Notes: generated by a model not told the origin, from the letters alone. Counted from the first letter of the stretch, positions 1 to 8,770 are shown. The stretch: 64,000 nt of DNA from Spongiivirga citrea (GCF_010671565.1 NZ_JAABOQ010000002.1:636824-700823); one strand, 5' to 3'. Made by a program: numbers and translations.

Positions 1-105
1 TAGAATAATAAATTGAGAAGGTTCGTCCTCAAATAGCTTTGCTGCATAAAACAGAGCGCTATAGGCATTATAGGAAAAGTCAGTAAGTACAAGAATCGTT
101 TTCAT
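1..105 (-). CDS. Universal stress protein, 5' fragment (runs off left edge)
   Basis: Only the first 35 codons lie in the window; the gene continues past the left edge. The start reads MKTILVLTDFSYNAYSALFY, which matches the first strand and helix of Usp domains (TDFS-x-NA). It begins 7 bp after the stop of the Usp gene at 113-970, so it is the third gene of a leftward Usp operon. The family is clear, but total length, a second domain and the ATP-binding motif cannot be judged. Confidence 0.8.
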   Translation of the reverse strand, partial: MKTILVLTDFSYNAYSALFYAAKLFEDEPSQFIIL

Positions 106-112
106 ATTAGTC

Positions 113-970
113 TCACTTCATTCGTTCTACAGATGGTATTACTAAAAAGGGCACGTTGGTATGATATACCATTTGATTAATTATTGGGCGAAATAGTATA
201 TTTTCAAACAAGTTATGTTTGTTATGAATCATCACTAAAAAGTTGACCTTATGCTTGGTTTCAAAAGCCTCTATAGCCTCTATAAGATCCTGTCCTTCTG
301 CTATATGAAATAAGTGCGCACTACCAGTGAAGAAATCGTCTAAAAATGCTTTAACTTCTTCTTGCTTCTCATCTAAGGGAACACTGTAGTAGGCATTTAG
401 TATATGGAGTCTAGAATTATGTTCATCACAGAAACTTCTGAGCAATGGCAAGTATTTGTTAGATTTATTCAGCTTATAATCCGTTGGAAATAAGATTTCT
501 TTAGGTGTCTCATATTTAAAGTCAGATGGTACCGCTATAACTGGGCATTTCAATTTTTTTATGGCATACATCGTATTGGTACCAATAAATATTTCTTTTG
601 CTCCTGTAGCACCCTTTGTTCCCATAATTACTACATCAATATCTTTTTCGGAAATAAGGTTTTTCATTTCTGATACTAAGAGATTGAATGACGCAATTGA
701 AAAATAGCTATGATTGGCATTAGGGTAGTCTTTCTGCAATCTTGCCTCTATCTTTTTAAGTTGTCTTTTGGCAGTAGCTTGTTCTATTTCCTGAAGCTTA
801 AGTGCCGAATAGGCGTCGAATAAACCTCCGGCATGAGCACTTGAGGTTGAAGGAGTAAATGTGTGCATTAGATAAAATTCACATTCAACATCCCGATACA
901 ATTGAACCGCATACGATATGGCATTGTACGCGTTTTCTGAAAAATCCGTGGGCAATAATATTCGTTTCAT
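113..970 (-). CDS. Universal stress protein, tandem Usp domains
   Basis: Two Usp folds in 285 residues; a cytosolic protein of the family induced by starvation, energy stress or low oxygen. The N-terminal domain has TDFSENA and, at residues 117-131, GTKG followed nine residues later by GT. This is the G-x2-G-x9-G-S/T signature of ATP-binding Usps. The second domain restarts at ILFPTDYKLNKS and lacks that signature, a common arrangement in tandem Usps. It lies 14 bp downstream of the Usp gene at 985-1833 and is probably cotranscribed with it. The substrate or partner cannot be inferred. Confidence 0.93.
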   Translation of the reverse strand: MKRILLPTDFSENAYNAISYAVQLYRDVECEFYLMHTFTPSTSSAHAGGLFDAYSALKLQEIEQATAKRQLKKIEARLQKDYPNANHSYFSIASFNLLVSEMKNLISEKDIDVVIMGTKGATGAKEIFIGTNTMYAIKKLKCPVIAVPSDFKYETPKEILFPTDYKLNKSNKYLPLLRSFCDEHNSRLHILNAYYSVPLDEKQEEVKAFLDDFFTGSAHLFHIAEGQDLIEAIEAFETKHKVNFLVMIHNKHNLFENILFRPIINQMVYHTNVPFLVIPSVERMK

Positions 971-984
971 TTTGCAGTATTTTA

Positions 985-1833
985 TTATTTACGATGTAGA
1001 TTTTGAAGTACTAGAAATGGGATTTTTATACGTAATCCTATCTTTTCGATGGTAGAGTTGTACAACATATTCTCTAAATAGGAATGACGTTGGTTGACCA
1101 TAACTAGCATATCTATGTTTTTATCGGTAATTGTTTGGTTAATGGTTTTTGTGATATCCTTCCCCCCCCCATGCATAAAGGAAAATTTGTTATTCTCAAA
1201 AGAACAATCTAAAAAGTCTCTATTGTCAAGTTGTCTATGGGACAAGCCTTTAAAATCAGAGATGTATAGGAAGTTAATAGTTGCAACATAGCTCATTGCA
1301 AGCGTGCTTAATAACTTAAGTTCTCGGCGTTTATATGGCACCATATAGTCAGTAGGAAATAAGATATTTTGAGGATATTCTTCGAGATACCCCACTGGAA
1401 CGGCTAAAACGGGACATTTTACATATTTTATTACTTGTAAGGTGTTGCTACCAAAAGTGAGGTTTCTGTCATCGGTTTTTCCTTTTGTTCCCATGACGAC
1501 AATATCAATATTCTCTCTGTCTACAATCTCATTTACCTCATCGACCAAACTGCCAAAACAGGATTCATACTCATACTTGTGCTTAGGGTTGGCAGAGGTC
1601 GCCATCATATCATCTACCTGTTCTTGTAAATCATTATCCACATTTTTTCGATAGGTCTCTTTAAAAGCTTCAAAGTCTTCTCGATTCATTTCTTTTGCAC
1701 TCTCGTACACCTCATCTGCAAAAGCGTTCATAATGATAAATTCACTTCTATCATACTTAAACAATCGCATTGCATATCTAATAGCGTTTGAAGATGTTTC
1801 AGAAAAATCGGTAGGAATTAGTACTTTTTTCAT
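985..1833 (-). CDS. Universal stress protein, tandem Usp domains, with a poly-G tract
   Basis: 282 residues, two Usp domains. Residues 115-129 contain GTKG plus nine residues plus GS, so the first domain should bind ATP; the second (from ILFPTDYMVPYK) lacks the motif. It is the first gene of a leftward operon with the Usp genes at 113-970 and 1-105. A Crp/FNR-like site and a TAGCTTTG -7 element lie directly upstream. Codons 222-224 are GGG GGG GGG (Gly-Gly-Gly), a nine-G run that could slip and break the second domain. Confidence 0.93.
   Translation of the reverse strand: MKKVLIPTDFSETSSNAIRYAMRLFKYDRSEFIIMNAFADEVYESAKEMNREDFEAFKETYRKNVDNDLQEQVDDMMATSANPKHKYEYESCFGSLVDEVNEIVDRENIDIVVMGTKGKTDDRNLTFGSNTLQVIKYVKCPVLAVPVGYLEEYPQNILFPTDYMVPYKRRELKLLSTLAMSYVATINFLYISDFKGLSHRQLDNRDFLDCSFENNKFSFMHGGGKDITKTINQTITDKNIDMLVMVNQRHSYLENMLYNSTIEKIGLRIKIPFLVLQNLHRK
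1162..1170. repeat. Nine-C (nine-G on coding strand) homopolymer inside a Usp gene
   Basis: Nine consecutive C on the + strand, encoding Gly-Gly-Gly of the Usp at 985-1833. A run this long of C is unusual in an AT-rich gene and is a candidate slippage (phase variation) or sequencing-error site. The frame is intact in this copy. Confidence 0.6.
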
Positions 1834-1857
1834 CTTGAGGTGATTTTATCAATACCT

Positions 1858-1901
1858 CAAAGCTAAAGTCAGACTGTCATTTTTAAAATGATATTGGTCA
1901 G
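1858..1901 (-). promoter_or_regulatory. Crp/FNR-like site and -7 element, Usp operon
   Basis: The site at 1888-1901 reads CTGACCAATATCAT toward the gene. The -7 element TAGCTTTG (1865-1858 on the - strand) is 29.5 bp from the site centre. The ATG is at 1833. Confidence 0.7.
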
Positions 1902-1902
1902 C

Positions 1903-2739
1903 TTACTCATGCAGCACCAAAAATGGAACTTGTAGGTGATAACTCATTTTGGCAACTCTTGGATTAAATAAGAGTTTCTGAAAAAAGTTTAAGTTTTTAG
2001 CAACCATAGTAATCATATCTATGTTCATTGAATCGATAAAGGACTGAATTCCCTTTTCTAAGTCCGATTGATTGACTCGATGAAAACTCGCAGAAGAATT
2101 CTGTAAAAAATCTTTTAAATATGCCCTGTTTTTTTGTTGAAAAGGGGTCAACGACAATTTGGTATTTACAACCCGTAATACCTTAAGGTTTGATTCATGC
2201 ACATTCGCTATTTCCAACAAAGTATTTAGCACTTTCGCCTTATAAATAAAATCGTAATCTGTTGCAAAAGCTATGTTCACGGGAATATGAAATTTAGCAG
2301 CCTCTGGAATAATCATTACTGGGTACTTGATTTTAGTAATTACAGTGCTTGTATGTCCGCCTATAACCTTATCCTTGACATTCGACTGGCCTTTATTGCC
2401 CATTACAATAAAATCGATATCATATTGCTTGGCTATTTTTTTAATTCCACTGACAAAACTACTTTCTAAATAGGTAACAGTAATTTGATGCTCTTTAAGG
2501 TCAGAATGTGCTCGCATCTTCTTCTTAACTGCATCTAATTCTTTAATAACCTCATCTGCTTTTACTGCCTCGCCTGTCACATAAGAAGTTAGTGTTTCCA
2601 CAACAGGCGGTAAGCCGTCTGGAATCATGATATGGCACAAAATATACGTAACAGGAATATTTTTATAAAATGCCATTGCATAGGATATCGCGTTCCAAGC
2701 ATTCTCAGAAAAATCTGTTGGAACTAAAACTTTTTTCAT
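1903..2739 (-). CDS. Universal stress protein, tandem Usp domains
   Basis: 278 residues from the ATG at 2739 (MKKVLVPTDFSENAWN), chosen over an upstream start at 2760 because Usp domains begin at this point and the predicted -7 element (2758-2765) overlaps the longer start. The motif near residues 114-128 is GNKG plus nine residues plus G-G-H: the glycines are kept but the final Ser/Thr is shifted, so nucleotide binding is less certain than in the neighbouring Usps. The second half restarts at NIAFATDYDFIYK. It has its own regulated promoter and follows the response regulator gene by about 70 bp. Confidence 0.9.
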   Translation of the reverse strand: MKKVLVPTDFSENAWNAISYAMAFYKNIPVTYILCHIMIPDGLPPVVETLTSYVTGEAVKADEVIKELDAVKKKMRAHSDLKEHQITVTYLESSFVSGIKKIAKQYDIDFIVMGNKGQSNVKDKVIGGHTSTVITKIKYPVMIIPEAAKFHIPVNIAFATDYDFIYKAKVLNTLLEIANVHESNLKVLRVVNTKLSLTPFQQKNRAYLKDFLQNSSASFHRVNQSDLEKGIQSFIDSMNIDMITMVAKNLNFFQKLLFNPRVAKMSYHLQVPFLVLHE

Positions 2740-2757
2740 CTTCACTAGGTATACAAA

Positions 2758-2801
2758 CAAATGTATTATGTCATGCCGACCTAGATTATGACAAATATCA
2801 G
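2758..2801 (-). promoter_or_regulatory. Crp/FNR-like site and -7 element, Usp gene
   Basis: The site at 2788-2801 reads CTGATATTTGTCAT toward the gene. The perfect -7 element TACATTTG lies at 2765-2758, 29.5 bp from the site centre. The ATG is at 2739. Confidence 0.72.
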
Positions 2802-2807
2802 TAATGC

Positions 2808-3860
2808 TTATTCAATTGCCTTAAGCCCCTGTAGATTAAGTATTTTGATGTTTCTTCCTTCAATCTCGATTAGGTTATCGCTCTTAAAACCGGAAAGTGT
2901 GCGAATTAAGCTTTCGGTCGCTATACCAGCGACACTCGCCAAATCGTATCTAGATATTTTAATGGCTTCATCTGGTTTTTTGTCAAGAATTTCGGCAAAC
3001 TGAATGATCGTTTGGGCTGTTTTTTTCCGTACCGAACTATAAGCCATTTGTAGTAGCTGTTCTTTTATTTCAGCAATATTATCTGTTAGCACATTCAATA
3101 GTTCTAAAGACACATTATTGCTTTTTCCTAAAACCTCTTTTAAATGTTGTTTTGAAATTGATGCCAGCTGAACTTTTTCCATCGCCGAAGCAGATTCTTG
3201 GTATGGCACAGTGTCAACAAACGAAGTAAATCCTAAAAAATCATCTGCTTTATGCAATGCGGTCGTGAGTTCTTTACCGTTTTCATCCATTTTATGGCTC
3301 TTAACAACACCTTCGAGAATTAGATAAATGTTGTTTGAATGCCCACCCTCTTGATAAATAGTTTCGCCTTTAGAAAAGTCTAGTAGGGCTCCATTGTCAT
3401 CGAAAAAGTTTTTAAGCTCATTTAAGCTTCTTAAACCATCATTATCATCACTCTCTTTTTTTGAGTCATCTGCCTTCGTTTTTGATAAGATGACAGACTT
3501 CGCTAATCGGCTTTCGATAGCACTTAGCAATTCATCTTCTTCAAATGGTTTGGTCAAGTAATCATCCGCCCCGAGATCCATGCCTTTGCGTACTTCTTTA
3601 TGCTCTGTTTTAGCACTTAGAAATATAAAAGGAATATACATGGTACGTTTGTTTGCCGATACAGCTTCTAATACACCATATCCATCTACTTCTGGCATCA
3701 TGATATCACAAACAATAATATCTGGTAAGTGTTGTGAAGCCATTTCAATTCCTACTCTACCGTTTGGTGCTGTAATGACATTATAATTGGAGAGTTCTAA
3801 CAATTCTGCAGTATTCTCACGTAAAGCTAAATCGTCTTCAATAAGTAATACGGTTTTCAT
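2808..3860 (-). CDS. Response regulator fused to cNMP-binding fold and Crp/FNR-type HTH
   Basis: 350 residues, likely a DNA-binding transcription activator. Residues 1-120 are a receiver domain with acidic pair D9/D10, phosphoacceptor D52 in VCDIMMP and the FLSAKTEH Lys. Residues about 150-245 form a cyclic-nucleotide-binding beta-barrel (KGETIYQEGGHSNNIYLILEG), which may be only a dimer scaffold. Residues about 255-345 are a Crp-type winged helix. Its recognition helix reads TESLIR; E316 and R320 match the Glu and Arg that read TGA/TCA half sites in Crp and FNR. The ATG at 3860 is preferred; a TTG at 3869 would overlap the kinase stop. It is cotranscribed with the kinase, its expected partner. 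The Crp/FNR-like sites across this region are its most likely targets. Confidence 0.93.
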   Translation of the reverse strand: MKTVLLIEDDLALRENTAELLELSNYNVITAPNGRVGIEMASQHLPDIIVCDIMMPEVDGYGVLEAVSANKRTMYIPFIFLSAKTEHKEVRKGMDLGADDYLTKPFEEDELLSAIESRLAKSVILSKTKADDSKKESDDNDGLRSLNELKNFFDDNGALLDFSKGETIYQEGGHSNNIYLILEGVVKSHKMDENGKELTTALHKADDFLGFTSFVDTVPYQESASAMEKVQLASISKQHLKEVLGKSNNVSLELLNVLTDNIAEIKEQLLQMAYSSVRKKTAQTIIQFAEILDKKPDEAIKISRYDLASVAGIATESLIRTLSGFKSDNLIEIEGRNIKILNLQGLKAIE

Positions 3861-3865
3861 AATGT

Positions 3866-5374
3866 TCAATCTATAGGTGTAGGTATGGTTATTGTAAATG
3901 TAGAACCCTTATTTTGTTCGCTGGTAAATTTAATATTTCCTCCCAAATTTTCGAGGTGGCTTTTAACAATATTCAAGCCGATACCAGTTCCTTGTGAAAG
4001 CAAGGCGTTTTCAGCTCTAAAATATCTATTGAACACAAACTTCTGTTCTGCCTTTGGTATTCCAATCCCGGTATCTACAACTTCAACTATTAGCTCATCT
4101 TTATTTAGAGAGGCATTCACTTTTACAATGGCATTTTCAGGAGAATACTTTACTGCATTGGTTACCAAATTGGTCAAGATCAATTCAAGGATCTTTTCAT
4201 CAAAATCAATAACAATATCATCTATATTGTCAGGGTAAACAATTTTTTGCCCTTGCTTTAGTAGCATATTAGCATCATAAATTACCTCATTAATCACCTT
4301 ACTTAATGAAAACCTTGAGAATTTGTAATTAATCTTTCCTCTATCCAATCGTTCTATAGATAAAAAGTCATTAATGATATTGTTCAGATATTTTACCTTG
4401 CTCTGTATAGTGTTTATATGCTTTGTTCTCTTTTCTTGTTGTTCGGTTTCAGTATATTTTCCAATTAATGTAGAAGCTGTTAAAATCCCACTTAATGGCG
4501 TCTTAAATTCATGGGACACCAGAGATAAAAATTTTGTTTTCAACTCATTTAATTCCTTTTCTGTTTGCAAGGCTTCTCGTAATTGGCCCGTACGTTCTGC
4601 AACAGTTTTCTCTAACTTATCGGTATAATTTGCTTGTTCAGTGATATCAAGTATTATGGCCACCAAGGTTTTGCGTTCATTGGCATCTGAGGGCTGCAAA
4701 TGGACTTCTACCGGATAGATACTTCCATCCTTACGTTGGTGGGTAGTATTGAATGTGAGCTTAGGTAGACTACCATCTCTTAAAGGCTGAATATAGTTTC
4801 TAAATTCTTCTTCTGTATATTCTGGTTTAATATCGACCGGAGTTAACTTCTTTAGTTCGTCTAAGCTGTAGCCGATATTATTCTGTGCGCCCCTATTTAC
4901 ATTAACGAATTTTAAAGTAGTTGCATCGAAAATAAAAATTTCGTTGAGTGATTCATTAAAAATGTTTGCCCAATCTCGCAATTCTTCTTCCGCCTTTTTG
5001 CGTACCGAAATATCAGTAATAAGGGCCATGACATAGTCATTGTCGTATATAGTAAAGGGATTAAGCCCTGCTTCTACCGGAAAAGTAGTTCCGTCTTTTC
5101 TTTGGCCATATAGATCACCGCCGTGTCCCATTTTGCGCTTTCCACTTTTTCTTAAAAACCCTTTAACATGATCAGAATGCACGTGGTGGTATTTTTGAGG
5201 AATCAGAATTTCTAAGGGCTTTCCAACCAATTCATGCTCTTCGTAATCAAATAATTCATTGGCGGAATTATTAGTAGCGACTATAACCTGTTCTTTATTT
5301 ACTACGATAATTCCTTCCGAAACGGCTTCTGAAAGTATTCTGAAAACGTTGCTGGTCTTTTTGAAGATCTCCAT
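3866..5374 (-). CDS. PAS-PAS sensor histidine kinase, cytosolic
   Basis: 502 residues with no membrane segment, so the signal is probably intracellular. Two PAS domains (about 10-125 and 135-250) precede a short coiled coil, the phosphoacceptor H288 in SLVSHEFKTPLSG, and a HATPase with the N box (TNLVTNAVKYS) and G boxes (DTGIGIP, GTGIGLNIV). The first PAS resembles the oxygen sensor FixL around IPQKYHHVHSDH and GQRKDGTTFP. H66 aligns with the FixL haem-ligand His, but the position of FixL R220 is Gly, so haem binding is uncertain. It is the first gene of a two-gene operon with the response regulator. The predicted -7 element ends only about 5 bp before the ATG, so the transcript may be leaderless. 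Confidence 0.95.
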   Translation of the reverse strand: MEIFKKTSNVFRILSEAVSEGIIVVNKEQVIVATNNSANELFDYEEHELVGKPLEILIPQKYHHVHSDHVKGFLRKSGKRKMGHGGDLYGQRKDGTTFPVEAGLNPFTIYDNDYVMALITDISVRKKAEEELRDWANIFNESLNEIFIFDATTLKFVNVNRGAQNNIGYSLDELKKLTPVDIKPEYTEEEFRNYIQPLRDGSLPKLTFNTTHQRKDGSIYPVEVHLQPSDANERKTLVAIILDITEQANYTDKLEKTVAERTGQLREALQTEKELNELKTKFLSLVSHEFKTPLSGILTASTLIGKYTETEQQEKRTKHINTIQSKVKYLNNIINDFLSIERLDRGKINYKFSRFSLSKVINEVIYDANMLLKQGQKIVYPDNIDDIVIDFDEKILELILTNLVTNAVKYSPENAIVKVNASLNKDELIVEVVDTGIGIPKAEQKFVFNRYFRAENALLSQGTGIGLNIVKSHLENLGGNIKFTSEQNKGSTFTITIPTPID

Positions 5375-5378
5375 AACA

Positions 5379-5453
5379 CAAATCTACCAAAATTCAATTT
5401 GCTTACTAGCTGATAAATGTCATTTTCTTGCAAGTATTGGCTCGTTATTTTTA
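5379..5453. promoter_or_regulatory. Divergent promoters sharing one Crp/FNR-like site
   Basis: The site CTGATAAATGTCAT at 5410-5423 lies between the kinase (leftward) and the TerB-like operon (rightward). The leftward -7 is TAGATTTG (5386-5379), 30.5 bp from the site centre. The rightward -7 is TATTTTTA (5446-5453), 29.5 bp from it. One site could serve both, giving autoregulation of the two-component operon. Confidence 0.65.
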
Positions 5454-5466
5454 CATAAAACAAGTT

Positions 5467-5886
5467 ATGATGTCGATTACAGAAAAACCAGAAATATTAT
5501 TTTATCAAAACTTAGGTCAGCTGTTCTATGCCATTGCTGCTGCAGATAAGGTTGTGCGCAAAGCAGAATATGATGCATTAAAAAAAATAGTACTCGACTA
5601 TTGGAAAGATTATGAAGAAGCACAGGATGCTTATGATGAGCCTGTTGCATACCAAATGGAGATCGTTTTTGAATGGTTTGATTACGAAAGTATGGATGCC
5701 CAAGACTGTTTTGATAGTTTTAGTGAATATGCTCATGAACACCCTAGAGCCTTTTCAAAAGAAAAGCGAATACTTATTGTAAAAACCGCCGAGGCCATAG
5801 CAAATTCTTTCGCGGGCAAAAACAAAAGCGAATTAATAATGCTAACCAAACTAAAGATGCTTTTTAGAAAGTTGAGTTCGCAATAA
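5467..5886 (+). CDS. TerB-like small acidic protein
   Basis: 139 residues from the ATG at 5467 (a second ATG follows at 5470; a TTG at 5428 was rejected because it overlaps the predicted promoter). The N-terminal helices QLFYAIAAADKVVRKAEYDALKKIV resemble the TerB/tellurite-resistance-like helical fold, with the acidic loop A-A-D-K-V. The protein is all-helical and has no signal peptide. It is first in a rightward operon with the lipoprotein, DUF998 protein, deoC and deoD. The fold assignment is by pattern only and the biochemical role is unknown. Confidence 0.75.
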   Translation: MMSITEKPEILFYQNLGQLFYAIAAADKVVRKAEYDALKKIVLDYWKDYEEAQDAYDEPVAYQMEIVFEWFDYESMDAQDCFDSFSEYAHEHPRAFSKEKRILIVKTAEAIANSFAGKNKSELIMLTKLKMLFRKLSSQ

Positions 5887-5898
5887 CAAGCTATAACA

Positions 5899-6777
5899 AT
5901 GAAGTACTTATACCTCATATTGATCCTAAGTGTATTATCATGTAAAAAGGTAACAAAGGTTGAATCGCCAGTAATTGTTGATGAGAAAGCTCCAGTAAGC
6001 ACAAAAGTTCTGGTTGATTCGATTAAAACTAGCGATCAGCGAATTAAGATCAGTAAGGCAGAGGCTATCGAGCTAAAACAGAAAATGCTTATTGAACAAA
6101 GGGATGAACGCACCGAGTTGAAGGAGTATATTATTGAAAAAAATTATTTTAAAGAAGAAGATGGTTATACCATCGACTTCACTTATCCGCTGCTAGATGA
6201 AGACATAAAGGCTTCGAACGTAAATTTTAATAATTACATAAATGATTATTATGTTGATATCATCGGTACGGAGGCTCAAATTCTTGAAGTCAAAGATCTA
6301 CTTTGTGACACAACTGGGATTAATAAGTTTAGAGAAAAACGCTTCATAGATTATAAGGTATACAATTTGAATAACCAGTTGGTTAGTATCCTATTTTACA
6401 AAGAAAATTACTATACAGGTACCCTTCATCCTACATACTCATTTGACTGTATCAACTTCGATCTTGACAAAGGCATTTTTATGTATTACGAAGATTTTTT
6501 CATGGAAGGATCTGAATCAAAATTTATTGAAATTCTCAATAACGAAATCACTGAACAAGTAATGGAAGGATCCATGTATTATGATTGTTGGGAACTATCT
6601 TATGATGATTTCTTAGAGTACAAAGACAATTTCGTTCTTAATGAAAATTATGTCGAATACTATTTTGACGACTGTGTAATGTGTCCTTCATATACGGGTA
6701 GTTACTCAATTAAGATACCTGTGAACAATTTAATTCCAGTTTTGCGGAAATACGATTTAAACCCTTTAGTTTTATAA
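5899..6777 (+). CDS. RsiV/DUF3298-like lipoprotein
   Basis: 292 residues with a lipoprotein signal (MKYLYLILILSVLSC, lipid Cys at 15), so probably attached to a periplasm-facing membrane. The C-terminal half (GTLHPTYSFDCINFDLDKG, then EDFF and a final beta-rich stretch) resembles the DUF3298/RsiV domain found in extracytoplasmic lipoproteins that can bind sugars or lysozyme-like ligands. The N-terminal part is charged and helical. It starts 12 bp after the TerB-like gene. The domain call is moderate and no enzymatic residues are apparent. Confidence 0.8.
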   Translation: MKYLYLILILSVLSCKKVTKVESPVIVDEKAPVSTKVLVDSIKTSDQRIKISKAEAIELKQKMLIEQRDERTELKEYIIEKNYFKEEDGYTIDFTYPLLDEDIKASNVNFNNYINDYYVDIIGTEAQILEVKDLLCDTTGINKFREKRFIDYKVYNLNNQLVSILFYKENYYTGTLHPTYSFDCINFDLDKGIFMYYEDFFMEGSESKFIEILNNEITEQVMEGSMYYDCWELSYDDFLEYKDNFVLNENYVEYYFDDCVMCPSYTGSYSIKIPVNNLIPVLRKYDLNPLVL

Positions 6778-6781
6778 AATA

Positions 6782-7393
6782 ATGCGGCTTTATGGTTCTT
6801 TTTATGCGTTTGCCTATGCATTGCTAATTGCTGTAATATGGATACTTCCTTTTTATTCTTTCGAGGGATATTCCCATATGGTAAATTCAATTAGTGAACT
6901 AGGTGCCCAGAATGTACCTAATGACTGGATCATAAATTTGGCTATATTTTTAATGGGTTTTGCTACATTCACTTTAGCCACAAAGGCCTATAAACTAAGA
7001 AGTGTCCAGTTAATCACTCTCTATTTTTTTAGCATTTCCTTTTTTTTAACAGGTTTCTTCCAGTTAGCAGGAAATGAAGCAAATGTTTTCCACTATAATT
7101 ATACCCAAGATGCGCTTCATTCTATATGCTCAATGGTTATGGGCTTTGCATTTTGTCTGTTTTGTTTACTATTAATATGGGCTTTAAAGCGTGACAAACA
7201 TAAATTACATACAAGTATTGTCATTGTCACTATCATAGTACTATCATATCTCATTTTTGCCTTCCCAAATTTGAAAGGTTTATTTCAAAGAATCCTATTC
7301 ATGCTTGCCTTTGGTTGGTTATTTTTTGCTATTATTAAATATCCGCTTCAAGAAAAAGGCAAGCATATTTTAAAAAAAAATACAGACCACTAA
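6782..7393 (+). CDS. DUF998 family integral membrane protein
   Basis: 203 residues with about six hydrophobic segments and a short Lys-rich C-terminus. The segment HMVNSISELGAQNVPNDWIINLAIF matches the conserved first loop of DUF998 proteins (S-x-L-G x4-N at a membrane boundary). It lies 4 bp after the lipoprotein gene and 16 bp before deoC in the same operon. The family has no established activity. Confidence 0.85.
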   Translation: MRLYGSFYAFAYALLIAVIWILPFYSFEGYSHMVNSISELGAQNVPNDWIINLAIFLMGFATFTLATKAYKLRSVQLITLYFFSISFFLTGFFQLAGNEANVFHYNYTQDALHSICSMVMGFAFCLFCLLLIWALKRDKHKLHTSIVIVTIIVLSYLIFAFPNLKGLFQRILFMLAFGWLFFAIIKYPLQEKGKHILKKNTDH

Positions 7394-7409
7394 TTAAAAG
7401 TCGAAACGA

Positions 7410-8072
7410 ATGAAAGAAATCAATAAGTATATTGACCATACACGGCTATCTCCCACAACCAATCGAGAAGATATCTTAACCCTCTGTGATCAGGCAATGC
7501 ATTATAATTTTCATTCGGTTTGTGTAAATAGCTCCTGGGTAAAAACAGCTGCTAATGCCTTAAAAGAATCTGACGTAAAAGTAGTAGCTACAGTCGGGTT
7601 CCCTTTAGGAGCGGCTTCTACAAAGGCAAAAGTTGCCGAGGCTAGCAAAGCAATTCTAGATGGGGCCGATGAAATTGATATGGTTATGAATATTGGGCTT
7701 TTTCTATCTGAACTTACTAAAGAGACCAAACGTGATATTTCTGCCGTTAAAAACGCTATTGGAGATAAAATACTGAAAGTTATAATTGAAACCTGCTATC
7801 TAGAAGAGCACGACATAGCAATGGCATGTACCATTTGCAAATTGGCAAATGCCGATTTCATAAAAACCTCTACTGGCTTTGGAAGTCGGGGCGCTGAACT
7901 AAAAGACATTCAAATGATTAAATCTGCAATAGGAACTGATACCAAGATAAAGGCATCGGGTGGTATCGCCAACAAAGAACAGGCTGAAGCTTTTATCCGC
8001 GCTGGTGCTAATAGAATAGGAACTTCAAAAGGAGTTGAGATCGTTTTTTCAGCAAAAGAAAAGCACTTATGA
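7410..8072 (+). CDS. deoC: Deoxyribose-phosphate aldolase
   Basis: 220 residues. DeoC splits 2-deoxyribose-5-phosphate into glyceraldehyde-3-phosphate and acetaldehyde, feeding nucleoside sugar into central metabolism. It has the class I aldolase TIM barrel: YIDHTRLSPT at the N-terminus, TVGFPLGA, DGADEIDMVMNIG, the Schiff-base Lys in ADFIKTSTGFG, and KASGGI near the C-terminus. The stop overlaps the deoD start by 4 bp, so the products are likely coupled for deoxynucleoside salvage. Its place in a Usp/kinase regulon suggests nucleoside breakdown during energy stress. Confidence 0.97.
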   Translation: MKEINKYIDHTRLSPTTNREDILTLCDQAMHYNFHSVCVNSSWVKTAANALKESDVKVVATVGFPLGAASTKAKVAEASKAILDGADEIDMVMNIGLFLSELTKETKRDISAVKNAIGDKILKVIIETCYLEEHDIAMACTICKLANADFIKTSTGFGSRGAELKDIQMIKSAIGTDTKIKASGGIANKEQAEAFIRAGANRIGTSKGVEIVFSAKEKHL

Positions 8073-8770
8073 GCGTACATATAGAAGCAAAAAAAGGTGA
8101 AATAGCAGAAAGTGTTTTGCTACCAGGCGACCCTATGCGGGCCAAGTGGATTGCTGAAACATTTCTTAAAGACGCTATGCTATATAACGATGTGCGCGGA
8201 ATGCTAGGATATACAGGGACGTATAAGGGAAAGCGTATTTCTGTTCAAGGTACAGGCATGGGTATTCCATCCGCTCTTATTTACTGCCATGAACTCATTA
8301 ATGACTACGGCGTAAAAAAATTAATTCGAGTAGGAAGTGCTGGTTCATATCAGCCAGATATAAAACTCAGAGATATTGTTATTGCCATGGCGGCCTCAAC
8401 TACATCAGGGATAAACAATTCGCGATTTATCAATGCAGACTATTCTCCTACGGCCAATTTTGATTTATTTATGAAAGCTGCCCAATATGCCAAATCAAAC
8501 AATATCAGTATTAAAGCTGGTAATGTACTATCGAGTGATGAATTTTATGAAGACAATTTTGACAGCTATAAAAAGTGGGCCGAATTTGGTGTGCTTTGTG
8601 TAGAAATGGAAGCCGCGGGACTTTATACGCTTGCTGCCAAATACAATGTACAGGCCTTGGCAATCTTAACAGTTTCAGATTCACTAGTTTCTGGAGAGCG
8701 TACTAGTGCCGATGAACGAGAAAGCACCTTTAGCACTATGGTGGACATTGCATTGAATACGCTGAATTAA
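8069..8770 (+). CDS. deoD: Purine-nucleoside phosphorylase, DeoD type
   Basis: 233 residues, the normal size of the hexameric DeoD enzyme. It cleaves purine (deoxy)nucleosides with phosphate to free base and (deoxy)ribose-1-phosphate. Visible signatures are H4, PGDPMRAK, RVGSAGS, CVEMEAAGLYTLAAK, the catalytic Asp in TVSDS, and a downstream Arg in ERTSADERE. It is the last gene of the operon, overlapping deoC. Deoxyribose-1-phosphate would need a phosphopentomutase (not in this window) before DeoC can use it. Confidence 0.96.
   Translation: MSVHIEAKKGEIAESVLLPGDPMRAKWIAETFLKDAMLYNDVRGMLGYTGTYKGKRISVQGTGMGIPSALIYCHELINDYGVKKLIRVGSAGSYQPDIKLRDIVIAMAASTTSGINNSRFINADYSPTANFDLFMKAAQYAKSNNISIKAGNVLSSDEFYEDNFDSYKKWAEFGVLCVEMEAAGLYTLAAKYNVQALAILTVSDSLVSGERTSADERESTFSTMVDIALNTLN

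Noticed and set aside
1094..1291. Short + strand ORFs opposite the Usp genes (for example 1094-1291, 1442-1654)
   Set aside because: They lie entirely inside well-supported genes on the other strand, lack recognisable domains and show no promoter of their own.
7408..7425. TGAAAGAAATCA over the deoC start, resembling the TGA-N6-TCA motif
   Set aside because: It overlaps the start codon, has A where the series has T or C, and there is no -7 element at the fixed distance.
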